A model generated the notes under the pieces. That model was not told the DNA's origin, made no database searches, and was given only the letters and a program-made list of their open reading frames with translations. The position numbers and the translations under genes are program-made. Of a stretch of DNA of 14,963 bases, positions 9,214-14,963 are shown piece after piece (the stretch's first letter is position 1; every line of letters begins with the position of its first letter). This stretch comes from JAVBNJ01 sp031551625 (GTDB taxonomy: Bacteria; Bacteroidota; Bacteroidia; Bacteroidales; UBA932): contig JAVBNJ010000134.1 of NCBI GenBank assembly GCA_031551625.1, positions 1 through 14,963 on the forward strand, given 5' to 3'.

Positions 9214-9431
9214 CATAAATTATCGGAACTCTTTCCTCCTTTGCGGGATTGAATGCATAATCACATTTTGCCATTTTACAAAACCTTTCATTACATACCA
9301 GCCAAATTAAATTCGCAATTGTAGTACATTCTAAAAGCTAAGATTTTTTGTAATGAGGAATACGCCCTATCCATCTCCCGATTTTTTAACAAACCTATAA
9401 GATTCTTTAACATACATTAACGCATCAATAA

Positions 9432-9462
9432 TTGGGTGAATGGAAAAAAGTTTTTACCTTTG
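9432..9462 (+). promoter_or_regulatory. Bacteroidota-type promoter driving the structured RNA
   Basis: TTG at 9432-9434, a 20-bp spacer, then TACCTTTG at 9455-9462. This fits the TTTG / N19-21 / TAnnTTTG pattern of the Bacteroidota housekeeping sigma factor. Transcription should begin around 9468-9470, just before the series of hairpins. The next start codon in its direction (tgt, 9868) has its own promoter, which points to a non-coding transcript rather than a 400-nt leader. Confidence 0.65.
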
Positions 9463-9468
9463 CACATC

Positions 9469-9725
9469 AAAATGATTAAAAGATAAGGGTGTAAAAGAGT
9501 TACGCCTTATCTTCAATCCTCACAAGTTTTTTGTTTATTGAGCGAGGTAAAAGAAAATTTTACCTTACAGTTGAAACCTATCAAATTTTTTCAATGTTCA
9601 GTGATAACACCGCGCGAGAACGTGGTTTTAGTTTATCGCTAAATGTAGGCTTTTGATAGGGCCGCAACTGTAGATAGGCTGAAATGCATGTTCTCGTTTA
9701 TTTTTACCATAAATAAAACATGATA
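9469..9725 (+). ncRNA. Candidate structured small RNA, possibly 6S-like
   Basis: Downstream of a consensus-like promoter several stems follow one another. (a) 9480-9513, a 14-bp stem with one bulged G. (b) 9544-9566, AGGTAAAA with TTTTACCT. (c) A long nested hairpin: 9566-9573 with 9665-9672 (8 bp), 9577-9585 with 9652-9660 (9 bp), a large 14 x 11 nt internal loop, 9600-9607 with 9633-9640 (8 bp), and 9609-9614 with 9621-9626 (6 bp) closed by a CGAGAA loop. (d) 9687-9722, an A/T-rich hairpin. Stems b and c share base 9566, so that base can only pair in one of them. G-U pairs occur in four stems, and all are wobble-compatible only for the + strand. The nested helix with a big central bubble resembles 6S RNA, and a 6S-Flavo class is known in Bacteroidota, but I recognise no family-specific sequence. 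The 3' end is uncertain because no clear stem plus U-tract is seen. Confidence 0.55.
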
Positions 9726-9802
9726 AAGGAAAATAACGGCACGATTTTTGTAAATTAAACTTCATCCACTTATCGTATAAAATAATGTAAAAAATAGTAA
9801 AA

Positions 9803-9820
9803 AACAACATTGATGTTGTT
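9803..9820. promoter_or_regulatory. Perfect 8-2-8 palindrome upstream of tgt (operator candidate)
   Basis: AACAACAT, TG, ATGTTGTT forms a perfect inverted repeat. Its central TTG (9810-9812) is also the best -33 element for the tgt promoter, so a dimeric protein bound here would block RNA polymerase. No regulator is encoded nearby and the site matches no operator I know. Confidence 0.45.
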
Positions 9821-9841
9821 GAAAAAAAAACTCTACATTTG
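9810..9841 (+). promoter_or_regulatory. Promoter of tgt
   Basis: TACATTTG at 9834-9841 is an exact TAnnTTTG -7 box and TTG at 9810-9812 lies 21 bp upstream. Transcription should start near 9848, about 20 nt before the ATG of tgt. The leader is too short to hold a riboswitch. Confidence 0.6.
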
Positions 9842-9867
9842 TAAGCCTTATAATCTAAGCGAAAACT

Positions 9868-10998
9868 ATGACATTTGAAATAACGGCAAGAGACCCTGAG
9901 TCGCAAGCACGTTGCGGAATTATGCAGACCGCACATGGAAAGATACATACTCCGATTTTCATGCCTGTTGGAACGGTAGGAAGCGTAAAGGGAGTCCTGC
10001 ATCGCGACTTGCGCAATGATGTAAATGCACAAATTATTTTAGGCAATACCTATCACCTGTACTTACGGCCAGGAATTAATATCATGCGAAAGGCAGGCGG
10101 GCTGCACCGTTTTGTATCGTGGAAGCGCCCAATTTTGACGGATTCCGGCGGGTTTCAAGTGTTTTCGCTGGCCGAAAACCGTAAACTTACAGCGGAAGGT
10201 TGCGAATTTCGCTCGCATATCGACGGGTCCAAGCATTTCTTTACGCCCGAGAATGTAGTGGATATCCAGCGCATAATTGGTGCCGATATTATCATGGCAC
10301 TCGACGAATGCCCACCCGGCACGTCGGATTATATTTATGCCAAACGTTCATTGCAGCTTACCCAGCAATGGCTTGAGCGAGGCATTAAACACTTCAATCG
10401 CACAGAACCGATTTACGATTACGATCAAACATTCTTCCCTATTGTGCAAGGCTGCGTATTCAAAGACTTGCGGCGCGAAGCGGCGGAGCACATCGTGTCG
10501 TTCAACCCCGATGGTGTGGCTATTGGCGGTTTGTCGGTGGGCGAACCTGCCGATGTAATGTATGAAATGATTGAAACAGTGGTTCCAATTGTGCCGCAAA
10601 GTAAACCACGCTACCTGATGGGAGTTGGTACACCGGCCAATATACTCGAGGCCATAGCTCTTGGTGTTGATATGTTTGATTGTGTGATGCCCTCGCGCAA
10701 TGGACGTAATGGTATGCTGTTCACCTCGGAAGGAGTGATTAATATACGTAATAAAAAGTGGGCAGACGACTTGTCGCCTATTGATATTAATGGCCCTTCG
10801 TTTGTCGACACCATGTACACAAAGGCCTACCTTCGCCACCTGTTTGTATCGGGCGAAATGCTCGGTCCGCAAATTGCGAGCCTGCACAACCTCGGATTCT
10901 ATCTGTGGTTGGTAGAGCAGAGCCGCAAGCACATTGCCGAAGGCAACTTTGTATCATGGAAAAACAAACTGGTAAAAAAAGTAGACATCAAACTCTGA
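9868..10998 (+). CDS. tgt: Queuine/preQ1 tRNA-guanine transglycosylase
   Basis: This 376-aa enzyme has the length usual for bacterial TGT. It exchanges guanine-34 of GUN-anticodon tRNAs (Asp, Asn, His, Tyr) for the queuosine precursor preQ1. Visible motifs: PIFMPVGTVGSVKGV near the N-terminus, ILTDSGGFQVFSL with catalytic Asp92, IVQGCVF, IGGLSVGEP, YLMGVGTPANILEAIALGVDMFDCVMPSRNGRNG with nucleophile Asp271, and AYLRHLF...SLHNLGFYL. The structural zinc site of classical TGTs (CxCxxC plus His) is altered: Gly309, Ser311 and Asp314 occupy the cysteine positions, while His340 remains. From memory, Bacteroides homologues show the same loss, so this is probably a lineage trait and not a defect. The gene has its own promoter and converges on tmk. 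Confidence 0.96.
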   Translation: MTFEITARDPESQARCGIMQTAHGKIHTPIFMPVGTVGSVKGVLHRDLRNDVNAQIILGNTYHLYLRPGINIMRKAGGLHRFVSWKRPILTDSGGFQVFSLAENRKLTAEGCEFRSHIDGSKHFFTPENVVDIQRIIGADIIMALDECPPGTSDYIYAKRSLQLTQQWLERGIKHFNRTEPIYDYDQTFFPIVQGCVFKDLRREAAEHIVSFNPDGVAIGGLSVGEPADVMYEMIETVVPIVPQSKPRYLMGVGTPANILEAIALGVDMFDCVMPSRNGRNGMLFTSEGVINIRNKKWADDLSPIDINGPSFVDTMYTKAYLRHLFVSGEMLGPQIASLHNLGFYLWLVEQSRKHIAEGNFVSWKNKLVKKVDIKL

Positions 10999-11032
10999 TG
11001 ATAGCCTTGAATACAATATAGTATTACTTCTG

Positions 11033-11075
11033 AAAAAACCACGAATTATTAGCTATCAATACTTCGTGGTTATAA
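11033..11075. terminator. Bidirectional terminator between tgt and tmk
   Basis: AACCACGAA (11037-11045) pairs perfectly with TTCGTGGTT (11063-11071) across a 17-nt loop. A six-A run (11033-11038) forms the U-tract for the minus strand, while the plus side has only TATAAAT. The right arm overlaps the last codons of tmk. A second pairing, TGATAGC (10999-11005) with GCTATCA (11052-11058), is possible. Confidence 0.65.
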
Positions 11076-11733
11076 ATGAAATTATCTTTTCGAAGATGGC
11101 ATGTGGCGGTCGCATTTGTGCGTTGTCGCCGCAGCAGTCAATGATTTTGAAAGTGGGATCCTGTACCGCCTGTTCCAAATAAATTTTCCGCACATTCTCT
11201 TGCAGCGTCATGCTGGCCTCGTGAATGTCTTTCTTTCCTTGCAGGTAGGCGCGGTCGTCGCCGGTACGCACTTCGGTTAGTTTCTTTTCTACGTGGGTCA
11301 GTGGTACATCTAAAAAAACAGTAAGGTCGGGTTTCGGAATCCCGAAATAACTGTACTCCATGTCGAGTATCCACTTCCGTAAATCTGCACGGGCATTGGC
11401 ATCCGCAAGCTTAGCACATTGGTAGGCAATATTCGAATACACATACCGGTCGAGCAGCACGCAGTAGTCCTCGGCTTGCCATGCGCGGATTTTAGCGGCA
11501 GCATCGTGGCGATCGCCCGCATAAAGCAAGCCCACAAGGTAAGGATCAACTGTTGCAGCATCGCCGAAATCGCCACGCAGAAATTTTGCAATTAACTCAC
11601 CGAACACCGGCGTATCGAAGCGCGGAAAATGCAGGAATTGTGTTTTAATGCCCCGCTCCGCCATGTAGTCGCGCAGTAATCCGGCTTGTGTCGATTTGCC
11701 GGCTCCGTCCAATCCTTCCAGTACAATAAACAT
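11056..11733 (-). CDS. tmk: Thymidylate kinase
   Basis: This 225-aa protein phosphorylates dTMP to dTDP for DNA synthesis in the cytosol. The P-loop is GLDGAGKST (residues 7-15). Other visible motifs are FPRFDTPVFG (36-45) at the nucleotide-binding region, YAGDRHD (71-77), the LLDRYVYSNIAYQ stretch with Asp95-Arg96 that binds dTMP, and the LID-like segment GKKDIHEAS. Length and motifs are normal. It is transcribed away from folP. A TATCTTTG -7 box (minus strand, 11758-11765) lies about 25 nt upstream of the ATG. The stop codon lies in the loop of the terminator shared with tgt. Confidence 0.95.
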   Translation of the reverse strand: MFIVLEGLDGAGKSTQAGLLRDYMAERGIKTQFLHFPRFDTPVFGELIAKFLRGDFGDAATVDPYLVGLLYAGDRHDAAAKIRAWQAEDYCVLLDRYVYSNIAYQCAKLADANARADLRKWILDMEYSYFGIPKPDLTVFLDVPLTHVEKKLTEVRTGDDRAYLQGKKDIHEASMTLQENVRKIYLEQAVQDPTFKIIDCCGDNAQMRPPHAIFEKIISFITTKY

Positions 11734-11757
11734 GTATTTCGCTTAGTAATTAAGTGA

Positions 11758-11765
11758 CAAAGATA
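11758..11765 (-). promoter_or_regulatory. -7 element for tmk
   Basis: The minus strand reads TATCTTTG, an exact TAnnTTTG match, placing the transcription start about 15-20 nt before the tmk ATG. A -33 TTG at the normal distance is not found (the nearest gives about 27 bp). Confidence 0.45.
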
Positions 11766-11778
11766 CGCAAATTTATTC

Positions 11779-11786
11779 TATCTTTG
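11779..11786 (+). promoter_or_regulatory. -7 element for folP
   Basis: TATCTTTG on the plus strand, the exact inverted copy of the tmk box 13 bp away. Transcription would start near 11793, giving a folP leader of about 115 nt that contains the heptad repeat. No TTG lies at the proper -33 distance. Confidence 0.4.
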
Positions 11787-11803
11787 TAGTTGCAAAATAG
11801 TTT

Positions 11804-11876
11804 CAAGTTTAAGGTTTCAAGTTGGCAGATATTAATAAAAATACCGATAAACCTTAAACCTTAAACCTTAAACTTG
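11804..11876. repeat. AAACCTT heptad repeat with complementary upstream arm
   Basis: AAACCTT is repeated three times in tandem (11849-11869), followed by a partial copy. CAAGTTTAAGGTTT at 11804-11817 is exactly complementary to AAACCTTAAACTTG at 11863-11876, and the heptads allow the same arm to pair in other registers. The structure lies in the presumed folP leader, immediately before the region where its start codon must be. Confidence 0.75.
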
Positions 11877-11908
11877 GTTCCATTAAAAACATATCTATCG
11901 ACTCGCAA

Positions 11909-12763
11909 GTGTTTTCCTTAGAAAAACCTGTGGTAATGGGTATTCTGAATGTAACGCCCGATTCGTTTTATGCGGACAGCCGCGTCTGTTCGGAGTGCGC
12001 AATTGTGGAACGAGTGGAACAGCTATTACTCGAAGGTGTGGATATTGTGGATGTGGGTGGTTGCTCGACGCGCCCGGGTTCCGAACCAGTGGAAGAGGAG
12101 GAAGAATACATCCGCTTGAATACCGCACTAGCAGTGCTTCGCCGACAGTTTCCTGAATTGCCAGTGTCTATTGATACCTTTCGCGCTGGCGTAGTGCAAC
12201 GCATGTACGATAGTTATGGTGCATTCGCCGTAAACGATATCTCGGCAGGCGACGACGATGCCGCGATGATTACAACAATAGCAAAATTACATTTACCTTA
12301 CATTGCCATGCACAAGCGCGGTACGCCGCAAACCATGCAGCAACTAACGGACTACGACGATGTAGTGGGCGAAGTGAAAAAATATTTGCATGATAAAATA
12401 GCAACACTACATGCTGCCGGAATCACAAACGTGATAATAGATCCCGGTTTCGGATTTGCTAAAACCGTGGAGCAAAATTATGCATTGCTGCGGCACCTGA
12501 ATGAATTCACTGCGCTTGGCGCGCCGCTGCTGGTGGGCGTTTCGCGTAAGGGTATGTTATGGAAACCGCTGGAAATTTCGCCAGCCGAAGCCTTATGCGC
12601 CACATCGGCTATCAATTTGCAAGCCCTACTACAAGGCGCCAAAATACTAAGGGTACACGATGTGAAAGAAGCAAAGCAAATGATAAAGTTAGCGCAATTC
12701 CTAACAGCCCCCCCTGCCCCCCAAAGGGGGGAGCGCTACAGGGAAAGCGTTACAGGTGCATAA
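11909..12763 (+). CDS. folP: Dihydropteroate synthase (start uncertain; C-terminus recoded by repeat)
   Basis: This enzyme condenses pABA with 6-hydroxymethyl-7,8-dihydropterin pyrophosphate in folate synthesis and is the sulfonamide target. All core motifs are present: MGILNVTPDSF (10-20 from the GTG), DVGGCSTRPGSEPV, SIDTFRAGV, VNDISAG, IDPGFGFAK (Asp178 to Lys185), GVSRKGML (Ser212-Arg213-Lys214) and RVHD (248-251). GTG at 11909 gives 284 aa, but homology-like residues (KNISIDSQVF) continue upstream in frame with no ATG, only ATT at 11882 or ATA at 11891. The first in-frame ATG (11936) lies inside the conserved motif and cannot be the start. The last 18 residues after AQFLT are atypical: ten (Ala267-Arg276) are encoded by the left arm of the GC-rich inverted repeat. 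The catalytic fold should be intact. Confidence 0.9.
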   Translation: MFSLEKPVVMGILNVTPDSFYADSRVCSECAIVERVEQLLLEGVDIVDVGGCSTRPGSEPVEEEEEYIRLNTALAVLRRQFPELPVSIDTFRAGVVQRMYDSYGAFAVNDISAGDDDAAMITTIAKLHLPYIAMHKRGTPQTMQQLTDYDDVVGEVKKYLHDKIATLHAAGITNVIIDPGFGFAKTVEQNYALLRHLNEFTALGAPLLVGVSRKGMLWKPLEISPAEALCATSAINLQALLQGAKILRVHDVKEAKQMIKLAQFLTAPPAPQRGERYRESVTGA

Positions 12764-12852
12764 TATATGCTACAAAAAAAATGGCGAAGAAAGAAACGAA
12801 ACGTATATCCACTGGCCGACCGCGCGCTCCCCTTTGGGGGGCGGGGGGGGCC
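12707..12852. repeat. GC-rich inverted repeat spanning the folP-comEC junction
   Basis: The left arm (12707-12737) contains C7-TG-C6-AAA-G6-AGCGCT. The right arm (about 12823-12851) is its near-complement, GCGCTC4-TTT-G6-C-G8. The arms differ in homopolymer length and one base, and about 85 bp lie between them. Each arm is itself a small CCCC-AAA-GGGG palindrome. The composition is unlike the flanking genes. Both arms are translated: the left as folP residues 267-276, the right as ComEC residues 15-24. It resembles the short GC-rich intergenic repeats seen in some Bacteroidota genomes (recalled, not checked). No transposase or target-site duplication is visible. Confidence 0.75.
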
Positions 12853-14952
12853 GACCTTTACGAACAGCTACGTTTAATTCCTTTTGTGCGATTGGCCATT
12901 GCACTGCTCGCAGGCATTGTGTGGCAGTCTTCGGCGTGGGCGTTCGGGTTTCCGATGTGGACAGTAGCGGTGGGTTTTGCTGTATTGTACATTTTGTTGT
13001 TTTTAGTGCCCTCTTTGAAAACCTATACCCGCCAATGGATTCCCGGAATCGTTAGCTTGTTGTGCCTGTTTTTTATGGGTGCATCCTTAGTGCAGCAACA
13101 GCCGATACAAAGTTCCCTGCCTGTAGACGAAGAGGTGTGGCTGCAAGCCGAAGTGTGTGAGGCGCCTATTGTAAACGAAAAATATACCAAGCTGCAAGCC
13201 GTCGTCAAGCAGTACGCTACCGTTACCGATACGCTCGCTATCAATGAAAAAATAATTATTTACCTGCAGCTCGACAGTTCGCAAACTACGCCGGTAGCGG
13301 GCGGTACGGTGTACGTACGTGCAAAACTATCGCCGGTTCCGCCCCCTGGTAATCCCGGCGAGTTTAACTACCAACAATATTTAGCTCAACGTAAAATTTT
13401 CGTATCGGCTTTTGTGCGCCCCGGCCACTATGCAGTCGACAATGCGCGCAGCACTTGGTCGAAAATACGCTATGCACCAATCGGGTGGCGCGAAAGCGCG
13501 CTAACCGCCTTTGCCAAAGGGCCGCTCGGCAAGCAGGAGTATGCGGTAATTGCCGCACTCACTTTGGGCAGCAATCAATTCCTCGACGATGAAATACGCA
13601 GCTCGTATGTGAATACAGGAACTATGCATGTATTATCGGTTTCGGGACAACATGTCGGCCTGATATTAATCATTCTGAATTTTGTATTATCAATTCTTTC
13701 CAAAAATAAACATAGTCGCGTAGCAAGGAATGGCATCATTATTGTTTGCTTGTGGCTCTACGCAGGGATAGTAGGCTTTGCACCGTCCATTGTGCGTGCT
13801 ACGGTAATGTATACCTTCATGCTTGGAGGCGGCATGCTGCAACGAAAAATGAATATATACAATTCGCTGGCGGCATCGGCATTTTTCATTTGCCTGTTTA
13901 ACCCGCTGGTGTTGTTCGATGCGGGTTTCCAGTTGTCGTATGGAGCAGTACTGAGCATTGTGTACTTCCAGCCGCCGTTAGCAAGATTACTATATGTAAA
14001 AAATAGATTTTTGAACGGAATCTGGCAATTGGCGACAGTGGCTGTGGCAGCGCAGTTAGGCACGTTGCCTGTGTCGCTATATAACTTCCACATGTTTCCG
14101 AATTATTTTTTGCTTACCAATATTTCCATTATCACGCTGTCGGGTTTTGTGGTCTATACCGGTGTTATTTATTTGGTGGTACATCAAATCCCTTTACTTT
14201 CAACAGTTGTAGGCTATGCGTTGAACGGTATGATTTGGTTGCTCAACCATATTGTGCAGTTTGTAGAATCGCTGCCCTATTCCGTTACGCCCAATATTTA
14301 CATCAACCAATGGCAGATGTGGCTGCTTACACTTGTTGTGTTGTTGATTGCGTTGTACCTTTACTTGCCGCGCCGCCGTTGGCTTTGGGTAGCTGCCTAC
14401 TGTTTGGTGGGCATTGTGGGTGGCTGGTCGTGGCAGCAGTGGGAACGGAGTGAGCAGTCAATGGTAACTGTATATAAAGTAAAAAATGCGTCGTACATTC
14501 AGTTTGTAAAAGGCACCAATGTACTTACGTTGCGCGATGAACAACATGCGACCGAAGATTATACATTTAATGTAGCAAATTTCCAAATCAAACATGGCAT
14601 TGCTTCTGGTGGCTGCACATATGGAATGTCTGCCGTGCAAGGCGACACAATGCTTGGTAGTTGTTATTGTTACAACGGATTGGTAGTTTTCGAAAATGAA
14701 ATCTATAAAATTTTAGATGACGAAATTATCGAAAAACAGGTGCCCGCTGTGCCTACCGATTATTTAATCGTAACAGGTGCCGCCCGAGCAAACCCCGAAT
14801 TGGCATTACAACAATATATGCCTAAAAAATTAGTTTTAGATAGCTCGGTACCGGTCAACCGTGCGCGCAAATGGTTGGCGGCGGCAGCTGAAAAGGGTGT
14901 GCCCGCGCACACCGTTCGCGACAATGGTGCGTTTATCATGACGAAAAATTAA
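12781..14952 (+). CDS. comEC: ComEC/Rec2-family DNA-uptake membrane channel (no lactamase domain)
   Basis: ATG at 12781 gives 723 aa. The frame is open further upstream (an ATG at 12559), but that stretch lies over conserved folP codons and is a shadow. Residues 15-24 come from the right arm of the GC-rich repeat. The usual protein start resembles the following LRLIPFVRLAIALLAGI, with no ATG between, so the repeat appears to be part of the present N-terminus. The order is: N-terminal membrane helices (about 36-105), a soluble OB-like DUF4131 region (about 115-225), then the Competence domain with the hallmark TGTMHVLSVSGQHVG (His283, His291; Gln replaces the usual Leu before the second His). 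Many helices follow, to about residue 555. The 163-residue tail (from 561) is soluble and lacks the HxHxDH metallo-beta-lactamase motif. The family moves single-stranded DNA across the inner membrane during transformation. The gene begins 17 nt after folP and is probably co-transcribed with it. Confidence 0.92.
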   Translation: MAKKETKRISTGRPRAPLWGAGGADLYEQLRLIPFVRLAIALLAGIVWQSSAWAFGFPMWTVAVGFAVLYILLFLVPSLKTYTRQWIPGIVSLLCLFFMGASLVQQQPIQSSLPVDEEVWLQAEVCEAPIVNEKYTKLQAVVKQYATVTDTLAINEKIIIYLQLDSSQTTPVAGGTVYVRAKLSPVPPPGNPGEFNYQQYLAQRKIFVSAFVRPGHYAVDNARSTWSKIRYAPIGWRESALTAFAKGPLGKQEYAVIAALTLGSNQFLDDEIRSSYVNTGTMHVLSVSGQHVGLILIILNFVLSILSKNKHSRVARNGIIIVCLWLYAGIVGFAPSIVRATVMYTFMLGGGMLQRKMNIYNSLAASAFFICLFNPLVLFDAGFQLSYGAVLSIVYFQPPLARLLYVKNRFLNGIWQLATVAVAAQLGTLPVSLYNFHMFPNYFLLTNISIITLSGFVVYTGVIYLVVHQIPLLSTVVGYALNGMIWLLNHIVQFVESLPYSVTPNIYINQWQMWLLTLVVLLIALYLYLPRRRWLWVAAYCLVGIVGGWSWQQWERSEQSMVTVYKVKNASYIQFVKGTNVLTLRDEQHATEDYTFNVANFQIKHGIASGGCTYGMSAVQGDTMLGSCYCYNGLVVFENEIYKILDDEIIEKQVPAVPTDYLIVTGAARANPELALQQYMPKKLVLDSSVPVNRARKWLAAAAEKGVPAHTVRDNGAFIMTKN

Positions 14953-14963
14953 AATAAAAAATA

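Larger units (their letters stand above)
9187..9867. other. 681-bp gene-free region
   Basis: No protein gene is supported here: open frames are short or antisense to tgt, and none has a credible start region. The first part (about 9214-9431) is A/T-rich and I see nothing definite in it. The middle (9432-9725) holds a promoter and a multi-stem structured RNA candidate. The last part (9726-9867) holds the tgt promoter and a palindrome. These are listed separately. No tRNA, tmRNA, RNase P or SRP RNA signature was recognised. Confidence 0.7.

Noticed and set aside
9472..9486. Four-codon ORF (MIKR) just after the RNA promoter
   Set aside because: Too short to support. It overlaps the first hairpin and has no downstream coding gene to control.
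9594..9656. 20-codon ORF (MFSDNTARERGFSLSLNVGF) inside the structured RNA
   Set aside because: It overlaps base-paired segments, has no ribosome-binding context, and such a short frame is expected by chance. Only conservation would revive it.
9469..9867. preQ1 riboswitch upstream of tgt
   Set aside because: tgt has its own promoter at 9810-9841 leaving a leader of about 20 nt, and no preQ1-I or preQ1-II core sequence was recognised in the structured region.
9628..10046. Minus-strand ORFs overlapping the RNA candidate and the tgt start
   Set aside because: They are antisense to conserved tgt codons, show no family-like sequence and have unusual composition.
11849..11876. CRISPR-like array from the AAACCTT repeats
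   Set aside because: The units are 7 bp and directly tandem with no spacers.
12559..12780. Longer ComEC starting at the ATG at 12559
   Set aside because: The extra 74 residues lie on folP codons in another frame, including conserved DHPS motifs, and do not resemble a ComEC N-terminus.
12707..12852. Insertion sequence or intact mobile element at the folP-comEC junction
   Set aside because: There is no transposase and no visible target-site duplication. At about 146 bp it can only be a repeat or a non-autonomous element.

Overview
The window looks like a chromosomal segment from a Bacteroidota bacterium, most likely order Bacteroidales. The evidence is a SusC/SusD pair followed by a TlpA-like lipoprotein, a Fibrobacter-type paralogous (FISUMP) surface protein, Bacteroidota-style promoters (TTG, 20-21 bp, TAnnTTTG), A-rich ribosome-binding regions, and a queuine tRNA-ribosyltransferase without the zinc-binding cysteines. 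The genus cannot be fixed from the sequence alone.

Layout. Positions 1-5994 (+) hold a probable outer-membrane uptake operon. It comprises a SusC/RagA TonB-dependent transporter with an STN domain (5' end cut by the window), a SusD/RagB substrate-binding lipoprotein 11 nt downstream, and a DUF4369/thioredoxin (TlpA/ResA-like) lipoprotein 28 nt after that. No glycosidase or peptidase is visible beside it, so its substrate is unknown. A 199-nt gap with two RNA-hairpin candidates leads to a secreted, cysteine-rich FISUMP protein (6194-7411, +). This gene converges on a secreted M23 metallopeptidase (7480-9186, -).

Positions 9187-9867 contain no protein gene. The stretch is not empty: a consensus-like promoter at 9432-9462 is followed by about 250 nt of strongly structured sequence. 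It has several nested stems whose wobble pairs all favour a + strand transcript, and it looks like an uncharacterised small RNA, possibly 6S-like. The tgt promoter follows, with a perfect palindrome over its -33 region. Next come tgt (9868-10998, +), converging on tmk (11056-11733, -) at a shared bidirectional terminator.

The tmk-folP divergent region has two facing -7 boxes and an AAACCTT heptad repeat that can fold into a 14-bp stem. folP (dihydropteroate synthase, +) has no usable ATG. Between folP and comEC (DNA-uptake channel, +) lies an imperfect inverted repeat with about 30-bp GC-rich arms. Its left arm encodes part of the folP C-terminus and its right arm part of the ComEC N-terminus. 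This looks like a repeat element that was accommodated in frame by both genes.

Strongest candidates for something new: the structured RNA at about 9469-9725, and the GC-rich inverted repeat that recodes the folP/comEC junction.
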